This document shows, piece after piece, positions 24,829-34,488 of a stretch of 64,000 nt of DNA. How positions within the stretch are numbered: position 1 is the first letter of the stretch; every line of letters begins with the position of its first letter. A program made the position numbers and the translations under genes. This stretch comes from Chitinophagaceae bacterium. GTDB lineage: Bacteria; Bacteroidota; Bacteroidia; Chitinophagales; Chitinophagaceae. The DNA lies in contig JADKJV010000003.1 in the NCBI GenBank assembly GCA_016720825.1, positions 234,510 through 298,509 of the forward strand, written 5' to 3'. The notes below the pieces were generated by a model. That model was given only the letters and a program-made list of their open reading frames with translations. It had not been told where the DNA came from and searched no databases.

Positions 24829-26057
24829 GATACTGCTTCCTCATATGTATTATGATTTTCGCTGGCTATGCGAATGGAAATACCATTTTGGTTGGGAAAG
24901 GGGGCCGGGTAAGTACCATCCGGGAAGGGATTTCGATGGCGGTCAATGGTGACCCGGTGATGGTATTGCCTGGTATATATAAGGAAGGGCATTTAACCAT
25001 TACAAAATCTATTGCCTTGATCGGGAAGGACCGGCCGGTACTGGATGGGGAACATAAATATGAAATCCTGCTGGTGAGCGGTAAGAATATCCGGGTATCG
25101 GGTTTTGAGTTCCGCAATTCCGGGTATTCAGCGATGAATGATTTTGCTTCGGTGAAAGTGGTTGATGCCAGGCAGATACTGATCAGTGATAATCATATTA
25201 CCGGTGCGTATTTCGCTATTCATATTTCCAATACAGCCGGGGCTACGGTGAGAGATAACAGAATTGAAGGAACCCCGCGGTCGGAGCAACTGACCGGTAA
25301 TGCCATCCATTGCTGGAAATCCAGTGAGGCCCTGATTGAGAACAACCATGTGCAGGGGCACCGTGATGGTATTTATTTTGAGTTTGTGACACATTCCCTG
25401 ATACGGAATAATATCAGTGAAAAAAATATCAGGTATGGCCTGCATTTTATGTTTTCCAATGATGATACCTACCAGCACAATACTTTCCAGGATAATGGTG
25501 CAGGGGTGGCCGTGATGTACTCCAGTAAAGTAAAAATGGAACGAAACCTTTTTGAAGATAACTGGGGACCGTCCGCATATGGTATTTTACTGAAAGATAT
25601 CAGTGACAGTTATATATTCCACAACACCTTTCGCAGGAACACCATGGCGCTGCACCTGGAAGGGAGCAGCCGGATTGATATCCGCTATAACCGTTTCTCG
25701 GAAAATGGGTGGGCGGTAAAAGTGCAGGCCAGTTGTGAGAACAACAAGTTCCATCATAATAATTTCACAGGTAACAGTTTTGATGTAGGAACAAATGGTT
25801 CCATCTCCCTCAATGATTTTTATAATAATTACTGGGATAAATATGAAGGCTATGATATCAACCACGATGGTATCGGCGATATCCCTTACCATCCGGTAAG
25901 TATGTACTCAATGATTGTGGAACAGAACCCCGCTACGCTGATGCTGTTCCGCAGTTTCACGGTACAGCTGATTGACAAAGCCGAAAAAGCCATTCCCAGT
26001 CTCACACCCGAAAACCTGACTGATACCAAACCGTTCATGAAACCAGTACAGTTATGA
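24825..26057 (+). CDS. nosD: Periplasmic copper-cluster maturation protein NosD
   Basis: This 410-residue protein has a signal peptide (CFLICIMIFAGYANG) followed by right-handed parallel beta-helix repeats (many N-x-I and G-I/V turns such as ENNHVQGHRDGIYFEF and RRNTMALHLEGSSRIDIRYNRFSENGWAVKV). It then has the family signature YNNYWDKYEGYDINHDGIGDIPYHP. NosD works with the NosFY transporter in assembling the copper-sulfide centre of NosZ. The start overlaps the nosL stop as ATGA, and the stop overlaps the nosF start in the same way, so translation is coupled. Confidence 0.95.
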   Translation: MRYCFLICIMIFAGYANGNTILVGKGGRVSTIREGISMAVNGDPVMVLPGIYKEGHLTITKSIALIGKDRPVLDGEHKYEILLVSGKNIRVSGFEFRNSGYSAMNDFASVKVVDARQILISDNHITGAYFAIHISNTAGATVRDNRIEGTPRSEQLTGNAIHCWKSSEALIENNHVQGHRDGIYFEFVTHSLIRNNISEKNIRYGLHFMFSNDDTYQHNTFQDNGAGVAVMYSSKVKMERNLFEDNWGPSAYGILLKDISDSYIFHNTFRRNTMALHLEGSSRIDIRYNRFSENGWAVKVQASCENNKFHHNNFTGNSFDVGTNGSISLNDFYNNYWDKYEGYDINHDGIGDIPYHPVSMYSMIVEQNPATLMLFRSFTVQLIDKAEKAIPSLTPENLTDTKPFMKPVQL

Positions 26058-26821
26058 TCAGTATAGAACATATCAGCAAAAAATTCAGGAAACTGCAGGC
26101 GCTGGATAATATCAATGCAGGTTTTGAACCGGGGCAGGTGGTTTCACTGGTTGGTCCCAATGGTTCTGGAAAAACAACGCTTATTAAATGTATCCTTGGG
26201 ATGGTGCGACCTGACCGTGGGGATATACTGGTGAATGGACATTCTGTACAGCAGCAACATGGATACCGGAAACAAATCGGGTATATGCCGCAGATAGGGC
26301 GCTATCCCGATAATATGAAAATCCGCCAGTTGTTTGAAATGCTGTATACACTTCGTCAGGATGAGGCAGAAAATACGGATCGGGAACTGATCCGTGATTT
26401 TGAGCTGGAAAATATTTTTGAAAAGCCGATGCGTACACTCAGTGGTGGTACCCGGCAGAAAGTGAGCGCGGCGCTGGCATTCCTGTTTAATCCGCCCATA
26501 CTGATACTGGATGAGCCCACTGCCGGACTTGATCCGCTGGCTGCAGAGATTCTCAAGGCTAAAATGATGAAGGAGAAGAAAAAGGACAAGCTGATCCTGA
26601 TAACCTCTCATATACTCAGTGACCTGGATGAACTGACTTCACATATCATGTATATGCAGGACGGGAAACAGATCTTTTTCAAAGACCTGGATGCCGTCAG
26701 GGAGGATACGGGTGAGATCAAACTTGGACGTGCGATTGCCAGAATTATGAAAGGTGATGGCCCGGGCAATGCGTGGAACGGGCGTATGTTTTCAGTAATT
26801 ACCGGTGATAAAATAATCTGA
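26054..26821 (+). CDS. nosF: ABC transporter ATP-binding protein NosF
   Basis: The 255-residue ATPase has Walker A GPNGSGKTT (residues 34-42), Q-loop YMPQ (about 77-80), signature LSGGTRQK (129-136), Walker B LILDEP (149-155) and the switch His in ITSHIL. It pairs with the NosY permease five bases downstream and with periplasmic NosD to supply the sulfur or copper component for NosZ maturation. Confidence 0.94.
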   Translation: MISIEHISKKFRKLQALDNINAGFEPGQVVSLVGPNGSGKTTLIKCILGMVRPDRGDILVNGHSVQQQHGYRKQIGYMPQIGRYPDNMKIRQLFEMLYTLRQDEAENTDRELIRDFELENIFEKPMRTLSGGTRQKVSAALAFLFNPPILILDEPTAGLDPLAAEILKAKMMKEKKKDKLILITSHILSDLDELTSHIMYMQDGKQIFFKDLDAVREDTGEIKLGRAIARIMKGDGPGNAWNGRMFSVITGDKII

Positions 26822-26825
26822 TTGT

Positions 26826-27593
26826 ATGATAAAATTATCAAGATATGTATTGTATGATATCCTGCGGAGCCGGATAATCATAGCATATACTTTATTCCTG
26901 CTGATTGTATCGTGCAGTATGTTCCAGATGGAAGAAAACAGCAGCAAGGCATTATTGAGTCTCCTGAATATTGTGCTGATTGTACTGCCGCTGGTAAGCC
27001 TCGTGTTTACGACAATACATTATTATAATTCCTATGAATTCATCGAGCTGATGTCTTCACAGCCAATGAGCCGTACCCGGATATTGATGAGTGAATACAC
27101 CGGGGTAAGTATTGCCCTGCTCAGTGCATTCTTTATCGGGGTCGGGATACCGGTATTGATATATATGCCTGATGAAACCGGATTTGCACTGTTGTTTGCC
27201 GGTGCGGCCCTCACGTTGGTGTTTACGTCCCTTGCATTTTTTGCTTCTGTCAGGGCGAGGGATAAAGCCCGGGGCATTGGTTTCGCGTTGTTGCTCTGGT
27301 TTTATTTTGCGTTGATCTATGATGGATTGGTGCTGCTGATACTTTTCAGTTTCAGTGATTACCCGCTGGAAAAGCTGACGCTGGTTTTGTCGGCACTGAA
27401 CCCCATTGACCTGGGAAGGATTTTTATCATTTTAAAAATGGACATCAGTGCGCTGATGGGTTATACCGGTGCCTTGTATAAAGATTTCTTCGGATCCGGG
27501 ACCGGCGTATTGTTTACCGGAGGTATCATGCTTGTATGGATTGTCGTTCCGTTGTGGCTGGCTGTCAAAAAATTCAAACATAAAGATTTATAA
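26826..27593 (+). CDS. nosY: ABC transporter permease NosY
   Basis: The 255 residues have six hydrophobic segments in the ABC-2 permease pattern. They include RIIIAYTLFLLIVSC near the start, a conserved cytosolic loop with ELMSSQPMSRTRIL, and a last helix before the basic end KKFKHKDL. Position directly after nosF and family pattern identify it as NosY. Confidence 0.9.
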   Translation: MIKLSRYVLYDILRSRIIIAYTLFLLIVSCSMFQMEENSSKALLSLLNIVLIVLPLVSLVFTTIHYYNSYEFIELMSSQPMSRTRILMSEYTGVSIALLSAFFIGVGIPVLIYMPDETGFALLFAGAALTLVFTSLAFFASVRARDKARGIGFALLLWFYFALIYDGLVLLILFSFSDYPLEKLTLVLSALNPIDLGRIFIILKMDISALMGYTGALYKDFFGSGTGVLFTGGIMLVWIVVPLWLAVKKFKHKDL

Positions 27594-27612
27594 AAACTAT
27601 AAAATTCAAACT

Positions 27613-28326
27613 ATGAAAGACCTGAAGAGTAATACACTTGCACAAATTGTAACTAAGAATTACCGTGCAGCAGTCGTATTTGAGAAATACAATATCGATT
27701 TTTGCTGTAAAGGGAAAAGAACACTTGTCCAGGCATGCGCCGAAAAGGGAATTGATTGGTCAGAGATGGAACAGGCATTGGCAAGCAGCGGTGCTAACGG
27801 GGAAAATGTACTGTCTGAAAATGTACTTGAACAAACCCCCGGGGAATTAACTGTTTACATTGAACAAAACCACCACCGTTATGTTCGTGAGGAGATACCA
27901 TTGATTGAGGGCTACCTGCTGAAACTGGCTACAAAGCACGGCGAACGGCATCCTGAACTGTATAGTGTATTGTCGCTGTTCTCAGATGTAAAAGACGAGC
28001 TGGAACCGCATATGAAAAAAGAAGAAATGATTTTATTTCCAAGGATCCGTGAAGCGGAACATCAGTCAAGAGTGGCATTTGGCGTGAGGCCAGAAGGCGG
28101 ATACCTGCAGGGCCCCATCCAGGTTATGGAAATTGAGCATGACCGTGCCGGAACACTCATGGCAGACATTCGCAAAATAACTACTGATTATACTGTTCCT
28201 GCAGATGGCTGTACGACTTACAAACTCTGTTATACCTCCCTGCAGGCATTTGAATTGGATCTTCACAGGCATGTGCATCTTGAAAATAATATCTTATTCC
28301 CAAAAGCTTTGAAGCTCGTTGGATAG
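27613..28326 (+). CDS. ric: Iron-sulfur cluster repair protein (RIC/ScdA/YtfE family)
   Basis: The 237 residues from ATG 27613 start with the ScdA_N (DUF542) domain containing NIDFCCKGKRTL, followed by a hemerythrin-like diiron domain with His and Glu in NHHRYVREEIPLIEG, EPHMKKEEMILFP, EIEHDRAG and LHRHVHLENNILFP. RIC proteins repair Fe-S centres damaged by NO or peroxide. It follows nosY by 19 bases and closes the operon with a strong terminator, tying N2O respiration to protection from nitrosative damage. The longer frame from 27469 overlaps nosY and is unlikely. Confidence 0.92.
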   Translation: MKDLKSNTLAQIVTKNYRAAVVFEKYNIDFCCKGKRTLVQACAEKGIDWSEMEQALASSGANGENVLSENVLEQTPGELTVYIEQNHHRYVREEIPLIEGYLLKLATKHGERHPELYSVLSLFSDVKDELEPHMKKEEMILFPRIREAEHQSRVAFGVRPEGGYLQGPIQVMEIEHDRAGTLMADIRKITTDYTVPADGCTTYKLCYTSLQAFELDLHRHVHLENNILFPKALKLVG

Positions 28327-28350
28327 CAATAATTAACTGAAAAACCAGGT

Positions 28351-28384
28351 AAAGCCGGAAAAAAATCATTTTCCGGCTTTTTTA
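28351..28384 (+). terminator. Rho-independent terminator of the nos operon
   Basis: A 12-bp perfect stem (AAAGCCGGAAAA with TTTTCCGGCTTT, loop of six) runs into six or more T. Confidence 0.88.
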
Positions 28385-28925
28385 TTTTCAGATATTGATC
28401 TGAAGCAGGTTTTTCATCTGCAACTGAATTTCAAATTCTATTGACTTCAAAAAGGGAGTAGCCCAAAAAGGGTGTTCAGCTCAGAATTTGTCCGGGATCA
28501 ATTATTAGCATGCAGCCAGATGAGGTATTGCCCTCATGAGAGTTTGGTTTTATGGTTGAAACGAAAGCTGGCGGTGATTGAGCCGGAACAAGCGGTTAAT
28601 GGTTAGACAGTAAATTCCGGAACGGAAAGGCAATCATCAATAATCTATTGTTTTACCATTGAAAAAACCACAGAAATGCTTTGCCGGTAAATCCCTTAAG
28701 CATAAGTATTTTCTATTATAATGAGTAAAATCAATTTTGAAATACTTGTTCATCACAGGCGTAAGGATTTTCATAAGCTAGCTTTCTGTTCTGTTTGGGA
28801 ACCTGCTTTTAAAAAATCAGTGTCTCAAAAAATCCAAATCCTGTTTATAAAACAGTATGAAATCGAATCAGAAATCCAAACTGCTCACCAGCTGTTACCC
28901 CCTTCACAGCATTAATCTACTTTTT
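28385..28925. other. 541-bp gene-free stretch between the nos operon and the giant repeat gene
   Basis: I see no convincing gene. A 64-codon open frame at 28721-28915 has no recognisable product. A perfect inverted repeat (CTGTTT-ATA-AAACAG, 28841-28855) lies about 70 bases before the next ATG and could be an operator. No consensus promoter is obvious. Confidence 0.5.
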
Positions 28926-31334
28926 ATGAGTACAAAGAATTTTCATGCCAGTCATGCTATTACTGCTATTGCCAAAACTTTACTGTCAGCCAAAAACTTT
29001 GTGTTTTTAATTTTGTTTTTTTCTGTATCACAGTTACAGGCCCAGATAACCAGTACTGCTGCTGGTGGTGACTGGGGCACAGGCACTACCTGGGTTGGAA
29101 ATATTGCACCAACCGCCTCCGATAATGTAGTGATCGCCACTACAGCCGGGAATAGTGTTACAGGAGCCAATACAGGAACTTCGTATGCATGTGCCAGCCT
29201 TACAATCAACAGCGGGGCAACACTGGATATGCAGCGGCCACTTACAGTAAGCGGGGTTACTTCAATAACCGGTACTATCACTTTTGGTTCAACCAGTGGT
29301 ACTGCCAGGGCAATGCTGTTTACCGGTAATGTGACATTAAACAGCGGAGCAGTATGGACAGAGCCAGCATCTGGGAACGGGGTGAATAATACGTACTCTT
29401 TTGCGGGGAATTTTACAAACAACGCAACAACATTTAATGCGCTGGGGACAGGGACGCATACTTTCAGCGGAGCCGCTAAAGCTTTGAACGGATCAACCGT
29501 TACTTCTATACGCAGCGTTGCTATAACCGGTACATATACAAATAGTGGTACTTTAACTGTAACGACAGCACTTACCGGTGCAGGTGGATTGACAAACGGC
29601 GCGACAGGTATATTAAACCTCGGTGGTACGGCAACAATTACAACCTTAACAGCAACTGCTTCAGGTAATAAAGTAAGCTATACCGCAGGTAACCAAACCT
29701 GTAAAGTGACAACATATGATACCCTTGTTTTAGCCGGATCAGGTACAAAAACGTTTGCAACCACGCCTACTGTGAATGCCGTATTATCCATGGAAGGAAC
29801 GGCTATTGTTACAGTAACTACAGGTGTTGTGACTTATGGTGCTGCTGCGAAATTGCAGTATAATACAGCCACTGCCAGGACTGCATCTCTTGAAGAATGG
29901 ATAAGCCCATTTTTGGCCACAGGGGGGATCGTTATAAAAAATACAGGTGCTATTACAACGCCGGGTGTTGTTCAGATTGGCAACAATACCAGTGTTCCTT
30001 TAAATATTAGTTCAGGCGCCATCCTTACTCCGGGTGCAAACCTGATTACGCTGCACGGTGATTTTATCAATGCGGGTACATTAACTAGCGGTTCAGGTGG
30101 CATTACCATTGCAGGAACAACCGCTGTTCAAAGTATTGCCGGTTTCACGACAACAGGTACAGTGAGTATGACGAAGACTGCCGGTACGGCTACCTTAACA
30201 GGAAATGTAAATGGTGCTGCTTTTACGATCAACGGAACAGGGGGTACATTAAACCTGGGTGCTGGCCTTACACATACTTTTACCGGGGTCTGGACCAGGA
30301 CAGCTGGTACGGTACTGGGGGGATCCAGTATACTGAAACTTGGAAGTTCGGTGACCAATACGGCAGGAACATTTACGGCTGGTACAGGTACGGTAGAATA
30401 TTATGCATCAGGCGTCCAGACAGTGCCTGATTTGTCTTATTATAACCTTACGCTTTCAGGTACGAGTGCTAAAACACTGCCTGCTGCAGCCATGACGATT
30501 ACGGGAAACCTTGCATTGAATGGCACTGCTTCAGCAACTGCGGGTGGTATATTAACCATTGCCGGCAATGTAACGTTAAGTTCAGGTACTGCTTTTGATG
30601 CGGCTTCATATACGCATTTAATCGGCGGTAACTGGACCAACAACGGCGGCATATTTACACCGGGAACCAGCACAATCACATTTAACAGCAGTTCTGCCGG
30701 TCAGGCAATAGATGGAACTGCTGCCAGCCAGACATTTAATAATATAGATATCAGCAAAACCGGGCAGACATTAACCGTGGCCGGCAGTACAACTTCACTT
30801 ACAGTAAAAGACTTAACTATAACAGCCGGTACATTCAATGTGGGAACTGCCACAGCAGTGAGCCTGAGTGGTAACTGGTCTAACAGCGGCAGTTTTACGG
30901 CCGGAAGCGGTACGGTTTCATTTACCGGTGCTTCTGCACAAACATTGAGCGGAACAACGACCTATAATAATTTAACCATTAGCGGAGCCGGTGGTGTTAC
31001 TGCAACCAGTGATATTACGGTGAATGGAATCCTTAACCTGGCAAACAGTAACCCTTCCACATCGAAAGGCTTGCTGGAAATGACCAACAGTTACACTAAT
31101 TACCCTGGCACTTTAGTAACTGACTACCTGGATTCACATATCCTGAATATGGGCGCCAGTGCAACAACAACAGGTACAGGTGATGTAACAGGTACAGTGA
31201 AAAGGCTCACAATTGTTGCCAATACATCTTACACATTCGGGCACCAGTATACAAACGATTTCGCTGAGTGCAGGAACGATGCCTTCAGCGCTGGCAGTAT
31301 CCATTGCGTTAGGCAACAGTGCGCCTGGCCCTAA
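28926..31334 (+). CDS. Giant secreted repeat protein A, N-terminal frame (frameshifted)
   Basis: Translation from ATG 28926 begins with a long Bacteroidota-type signal peptide (hydrophobic FVFLILFFSVSQLQAQ, about residues 27-42). The rest is Thr/Ser/Gly-rich beta-strand sequence with recurring NLTISG, GNVTLSSGTAFDA and GGNWTNNGG motifs, typical of surface beta-helix or adhesin repeats. The frame fails at 31253-31255, where one extra A in an AAA run separates it from the next frame; removing it gives a seamless join. The following frames, up to the T9SS domain at 40003, belong to the same original gene of about 3,690 codons. Upstream ATG 28857 is less likely. Confidence 0.8.
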   Translation: MSTKNFHASHAITAIAKTLLSAKNFVFLILFFSVSQLQAQITSTAAGGDWGTGTTWVGNIAPTASDNVVIATTAGNSVTGANTGTSYACASLTINSGATLDMQRPLTVSGVTSITGTITFGSTSGTARAMLFTGNVTLNSGAVWTEPASGNGVNNTYSFAGNFTNNATTFNALGTGTHTFSGAAKALNGSTVTSIRSVAITGTYTNSGTLTVTTALTGAGGLTNGATGILNLGGTATITTLTATASGNKVSYTAGNQTCKVTTYDTLVLAGSGTKTFATTPTVNAVLSMEGTAIVTVTTGVVTYGAAAKLQYNTATARTASLEEWISPFLATGGIVIKNTGAITTPGVVQIGNNTSVPLNISSGAILTPGANLITLHGDFINAGTLTSGSGGITIAGTTAVQSIAGFTTTGTVSMTKTAGTATLTGNVNGAAFTINGTGGTLNLGAGLTHTFTGVWTRTAGTVLGGSSILKLGSSVTNTAGTFTAGTGTVEYYASGVQTVPDLSYYNLTLSGTSAKTLPAAAMTITGNLALNGTASATAGGILTIAGNVTLSSGTAFDAASYTHLIGGNWTNNGGIFTPGTSTITFNSSSAGQAIDGTAASQTFNNIDISKTGQTLTVAGSTTSLTVKDLTITAGTFNVGTATAVSLSGNWSNSGSFTAGSGTVSFTGASAQTLSGTTTYNNLTISGAGGVTATSDITVNGILNLANSNPSTSKGLLEMTNSYTNYPGTLVTDYLDSHILNMGASATTTGTGDVTGTVKRLTIVANTSYTFGHQYTNDFAECRNDAFSAGSIHCVRQQCAWP

Positions 31335-34300
31335 TGGAAGTGATAAAATCCGCGATGGGATTAAAAGGACTTATGAGATAGTTTCTACGGGTGGCAGTGG
31401 TTCAAGTGTCAATGCAAATTTTCACTACCTGGACAATGAACTGACCAGCAGTCTTACAGCTTTTGTGAATGATGAGACCCATCTGACAACGATGGACTAT
31501 GATATTGATATCAATGGTCATGGTGCACCTGCTTCTGATGAGCATGGACGGGCCAGTTTTGATTTTACTAATAATTTTATTGGCTTATCAGGCGTGCCAA
31601 TTTCGTATTTTATCTATGTGCCAACCACGCACGAATGGAGGACTATTTTCACACTTCGTGAATATGATGAAGAAATAATTACCTGGAATGGTTCAGTGGA
31701 TAATGACTGGAAAACAGCCAATAACTGGACATTGTTACATGGCGGCTCTAGTGTTCCTCATTCATTAAGTCATGTGATTATTCCTGATGCCTCTACAACT
31801 CCGAATGATCCTGTGTTGCCGGTTGATAACCTGACTGTGATCAATACTATGTCTATAGAGCCGGGTGGTGTGCTGGTGATGAATAATAATATAATTACAA
31901 TCCAGAACAGCCTGAGTGGTGGTTGGGAAGACCAGAATGCTGCCGGTAATGATCCCGGGACAAGTAAGGTTATTTTCTCCAATCCGAACACTTCTATTTC
32001 CGGTAATGCCCGTTTCTATGATGTGGAAATCAGCAATGGAGCTGATATCAGTAATGAAGCAAGCAGCACTATGAAAATTGCCAACAGCATTACAAGGGTT
32101 GGTACGGGTAAATGGTTTGCAGATATCCTGGATGCGACTATTGAGTACAATGGTGGCAGCCAGACTGTTTTGTTACCTGATGGAACCCCGAATTACCATA
32201 ATTTGATTCTGAGTGGCAGTGGTACTAAAACAATGCCTGCTTCAGCATTATCAATACATGGAACTGTAACAATAAACGGTACGGCTTCTGTGGCACCGGG
32301 TGGTGCGATGACTATAGGGCAGGACCTGGTCCTTGGCTCGGGTACAACTTTTACTGCAGGAAGCTATACGCATAGTATCGCAGGAAATTTCGTAAATAAC
32401 GGAACTACGCTTACGACTACCGGAAGTACAATTGTATTAAATGGTTCTGCCGGACAGACGATAGGAGGTACAGCCAGTTCTGCCTTTAATAATCTTACGC
32501 TGAATAATGCAGCGGGGGTACAGATTGATAACAGTGTAACTGTAAATGGCACTTTAGACCTGACCAGCGGTAAGTTAACAATGGGGAATAATAACCTTAC
32601 ATTGAATACAACAACTGCTGTTGCTGGCAGCCCGGGCAGTTCAAATTATATAGTTTACTCAGGCAGCGGCCGGGTGATTAAATATATCCCTGGCACTATG
32701 GCTTCTGCGTATCTTTTCCCGATAGGTACAGCTGCTAATTATTCACCTGCAACATTTAAATTAAACAGTGGAACAGTTGATGGAAGCAGTTACCTGACTT
32801 TGAATGTAACAGAAGGGAAACAGGCTAATATCGGGTCAACACCTAATTATATTAACCGTTACTGGACAATAACTCCTTCAGGTACATTTACATCCCCTGA
32901 TTATGATGCAACATTCACATATTTACATCCGGATGTGGTGGGTAATGAAGGATCAATGAAAGCTGCGAAATACAATGGCAGCTGGACAATGTATTCGGTT
33001 GTAAATACAGTGGATAATGTGTTAAGTGTAACAGGCGCCACTTCGTTTTCGGATTATACCGGATTCAGTGATCTCAATGCAGCGCCTTCTGCAACTGTAA
33101 ACCCCATTTGTTCAGGGGGTGCAACAACAGTTAGTGCTAATGCAACCGGTGGTTCAGCGCCATACAGCTATGCCTGGACACCTGACCAGGGTAATGTTGC
33201 TTCATTTGATCCAAGCCCTGCTTTAACGGGAACTACAACATATTCTGTAACTGTTACGGATAATGATGGTGCTACTGCAACTGGTTCTGTAACTGTAACT
33301 GTGAATCCTTTACCGTCAGCAACGATTAGCTATGATGGTTCGCCGTACTGTGCAACAGGTACAGCCAGCGTAACAAGAAGCGGCCAGGCGGGTGGTACAT
33401 ACAGTTCAACAGCCGGATTGGATATAAACAGTTCAACAGGGGAAATAAATCTTGTTACCAGTACGGCTGGTACTTATACTGTTACATATAGCTTTAGTGA
33501 CGGCACTTGTTCAAATACAACTACCACGAGTGTAACTATTAACCCATTGCCTTCCATTACATTTACGGCAGAACCAGGTGCGAGTGCCTGTATTAATACC
33601 GATGTTACTTATACTACACAGAGCGGTATGAGTAATTATGAATGGAATGTGTCAGGTACACTTGGCGTTGATTTCTCAATTACCTCTGGTGGTCTTTCAA
33701 CAGATAATTCAATTACTTTAAAATACCTGACTACAGGAGATAAAACAGCTACTGTAAATTATACGAATGAGAATGGCTGTACTGCAGCGAGTGCAGTTTC
33801 TTCTATTGCAACTACGGTTTATGCACAACCTGACGCAGCAAACGCCGGAGCTGACCAGACGCAGTGTGCTACCAGTACCTTTACCCTTGCGGGTAATGCA
33901 GCTTCTGTAGGGGCTGGCGTATGGACAATAACAAGTGGTGCAGGTTCCATTACAACCCCGGCTTCACCAACTTCAACCGTTACAGGTGTTACAGCCGGAC
34001 AGACAACTGTTCTCCGCTGGACAATTACTAATGGAAGCTGTTCAAGTTTTGATGAAGTATCCCTGACTAATGATGTGGCTGTTACAGTATCTGCCGCCGG
34101 TACAGACCAGGCGCAGTGCGCTACCAGTACATTTACCCTTGCCGGTAACACGGCAGTATCTGGTACAGGAACCTGGACAATAACAAGTGGTGCCGGATCT
34201 ATTACTGATGCCGCATCACCCACAACAACCGTTACGGGAGTAACAGCAGGACAGACAACAATCCTGCGCTGGACGATCACGAATGGAAGCTGTTCAAGTT

Positions 34301-34488
34301 TTGACGAAGTATCCCTGACCAATGATGTTGCTGTTACAGTAGCCGCCGCCGGTACAGACCAGGCGCAGTGTGCTACCAGTACATTTACCCTTGCAGGTAA
34401 TACAGCCCTGTCAGGAACAGGTGTATGGACAATAACAAGCGGAGCTGGCGCGATTACAGATCCTCTTCACCCACATCAACCGTTATAG
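31213..34488 (+). CDS. Giant secreted repeat protein A, central frame
   Basis: The meaningful part starts at about 31256, continuing the previous frame. It has more G8/beta-helix-like segments, then WNGSVDNDWKTANNW-type repeats, PKD/Ig-like stretches (about 33090-33800) and the first three copies of an 84-residue unit (AGTDQAQCATSTFTLAGN ...) from about 33832. It closes at 34488 because a base is lost near 34461-34475 compared with sister repeats. The ATG at 31213 is incidental. It is a fragment of one secreted adhesin-like protein and not an independent gene. Confidence 0.75.
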   Translation: MLPIHLTHSGTSIQTISLSAGTMPSALAVSIALGNSAPGPNGSDKIRDGIKRTYEIVSTGGSGSSVNANFHYLDNELTSSLTAFVNDETHLTTMDYDIDINGHGAPASDEHGRASFDFTNNFIGLSGVPISYFIYVPTTHEWRTIFTLREYDEEIITWNGSVDNDWKTANNWTLLHGGSSVPHSLSHVIIPDASTTPNDPVLPVDNLTVINTMSIEPGGVLVMNNNIITIQNSLSGGWEDQNAAGNDPGTSKVIFSNPNTSISGNARFYDVEISNGADISNEASSTMKIANSITRVGTGKWFADILDATIEYNGGSQTVLLPDGTPNYHNLILSGSGTKTMPASALSIHGTVTINGTASVAPGGAMTIGQDLVLGSGTTFTAGSYTHSIAGNFVNNGTTLTTTGSTIVLNGSAGQTIGGTASSAFNNLTLNNAAGVQIDNSVTVNGTLDLTSGKLTMGNNNLTLNTTTAVAGSPGSSNYIVYSGSGRVIKYIPGTMASAYLFPIGTAANYSPATFKLNSGTVDGSSYLTLNVTEGKQANIGSTPNYINRYWTITPSGTFTSPDYDATFTYLHPDVVGNEGSMKAAKYNGSWTMYSVVNTVDNVLSVTGATSFSDYTGFSDLNAAPSATVNPICSGGATTVSANATGGSAPYSYAWTPDQGNVASFDPSPALTGTTTYSVTVTDNDGATATGSVTVTVNPLPSATISYDGSPYCATGTASVTRSGQAGGTYSSTAGLDINSSTGEINLVTSTAGTYTVTYSFSDGTCSNTTTTSVTINPLPSITFTAEPGASACINTDVTYTTQSGMSNYEWNVSGTLGVDFSITSGGLSTDNSITLKYLTTGDKTATVNYTNENGCTAASAVSSIATTVYAQPDAANAGADQTQCATSTFTLAGNAASVGAGVWTITSGAGSITTPASPTSTVTGVTAGQTTVLRWTITNGSCSSFDEVSLTNDVAVTVSAAGTDQAQCATSTFTLAGNTAVSGTGTWTITSGAGSITDAASPTTTVTGVTAGQTTILRWTITNGSCSSFDEVSLTNDVAVTVAAAGTDQAQCATSTFTLAGNTALSGTGVWTITSGAGAITDPLHPHQPL

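Noticed and set aside
28721..28915. 64-codon open frame in the gap before the giant gene
   Set aside because: It has no recognisable domain, no promoter and overlaps an alternative frame. Composition looks like random open sequence.
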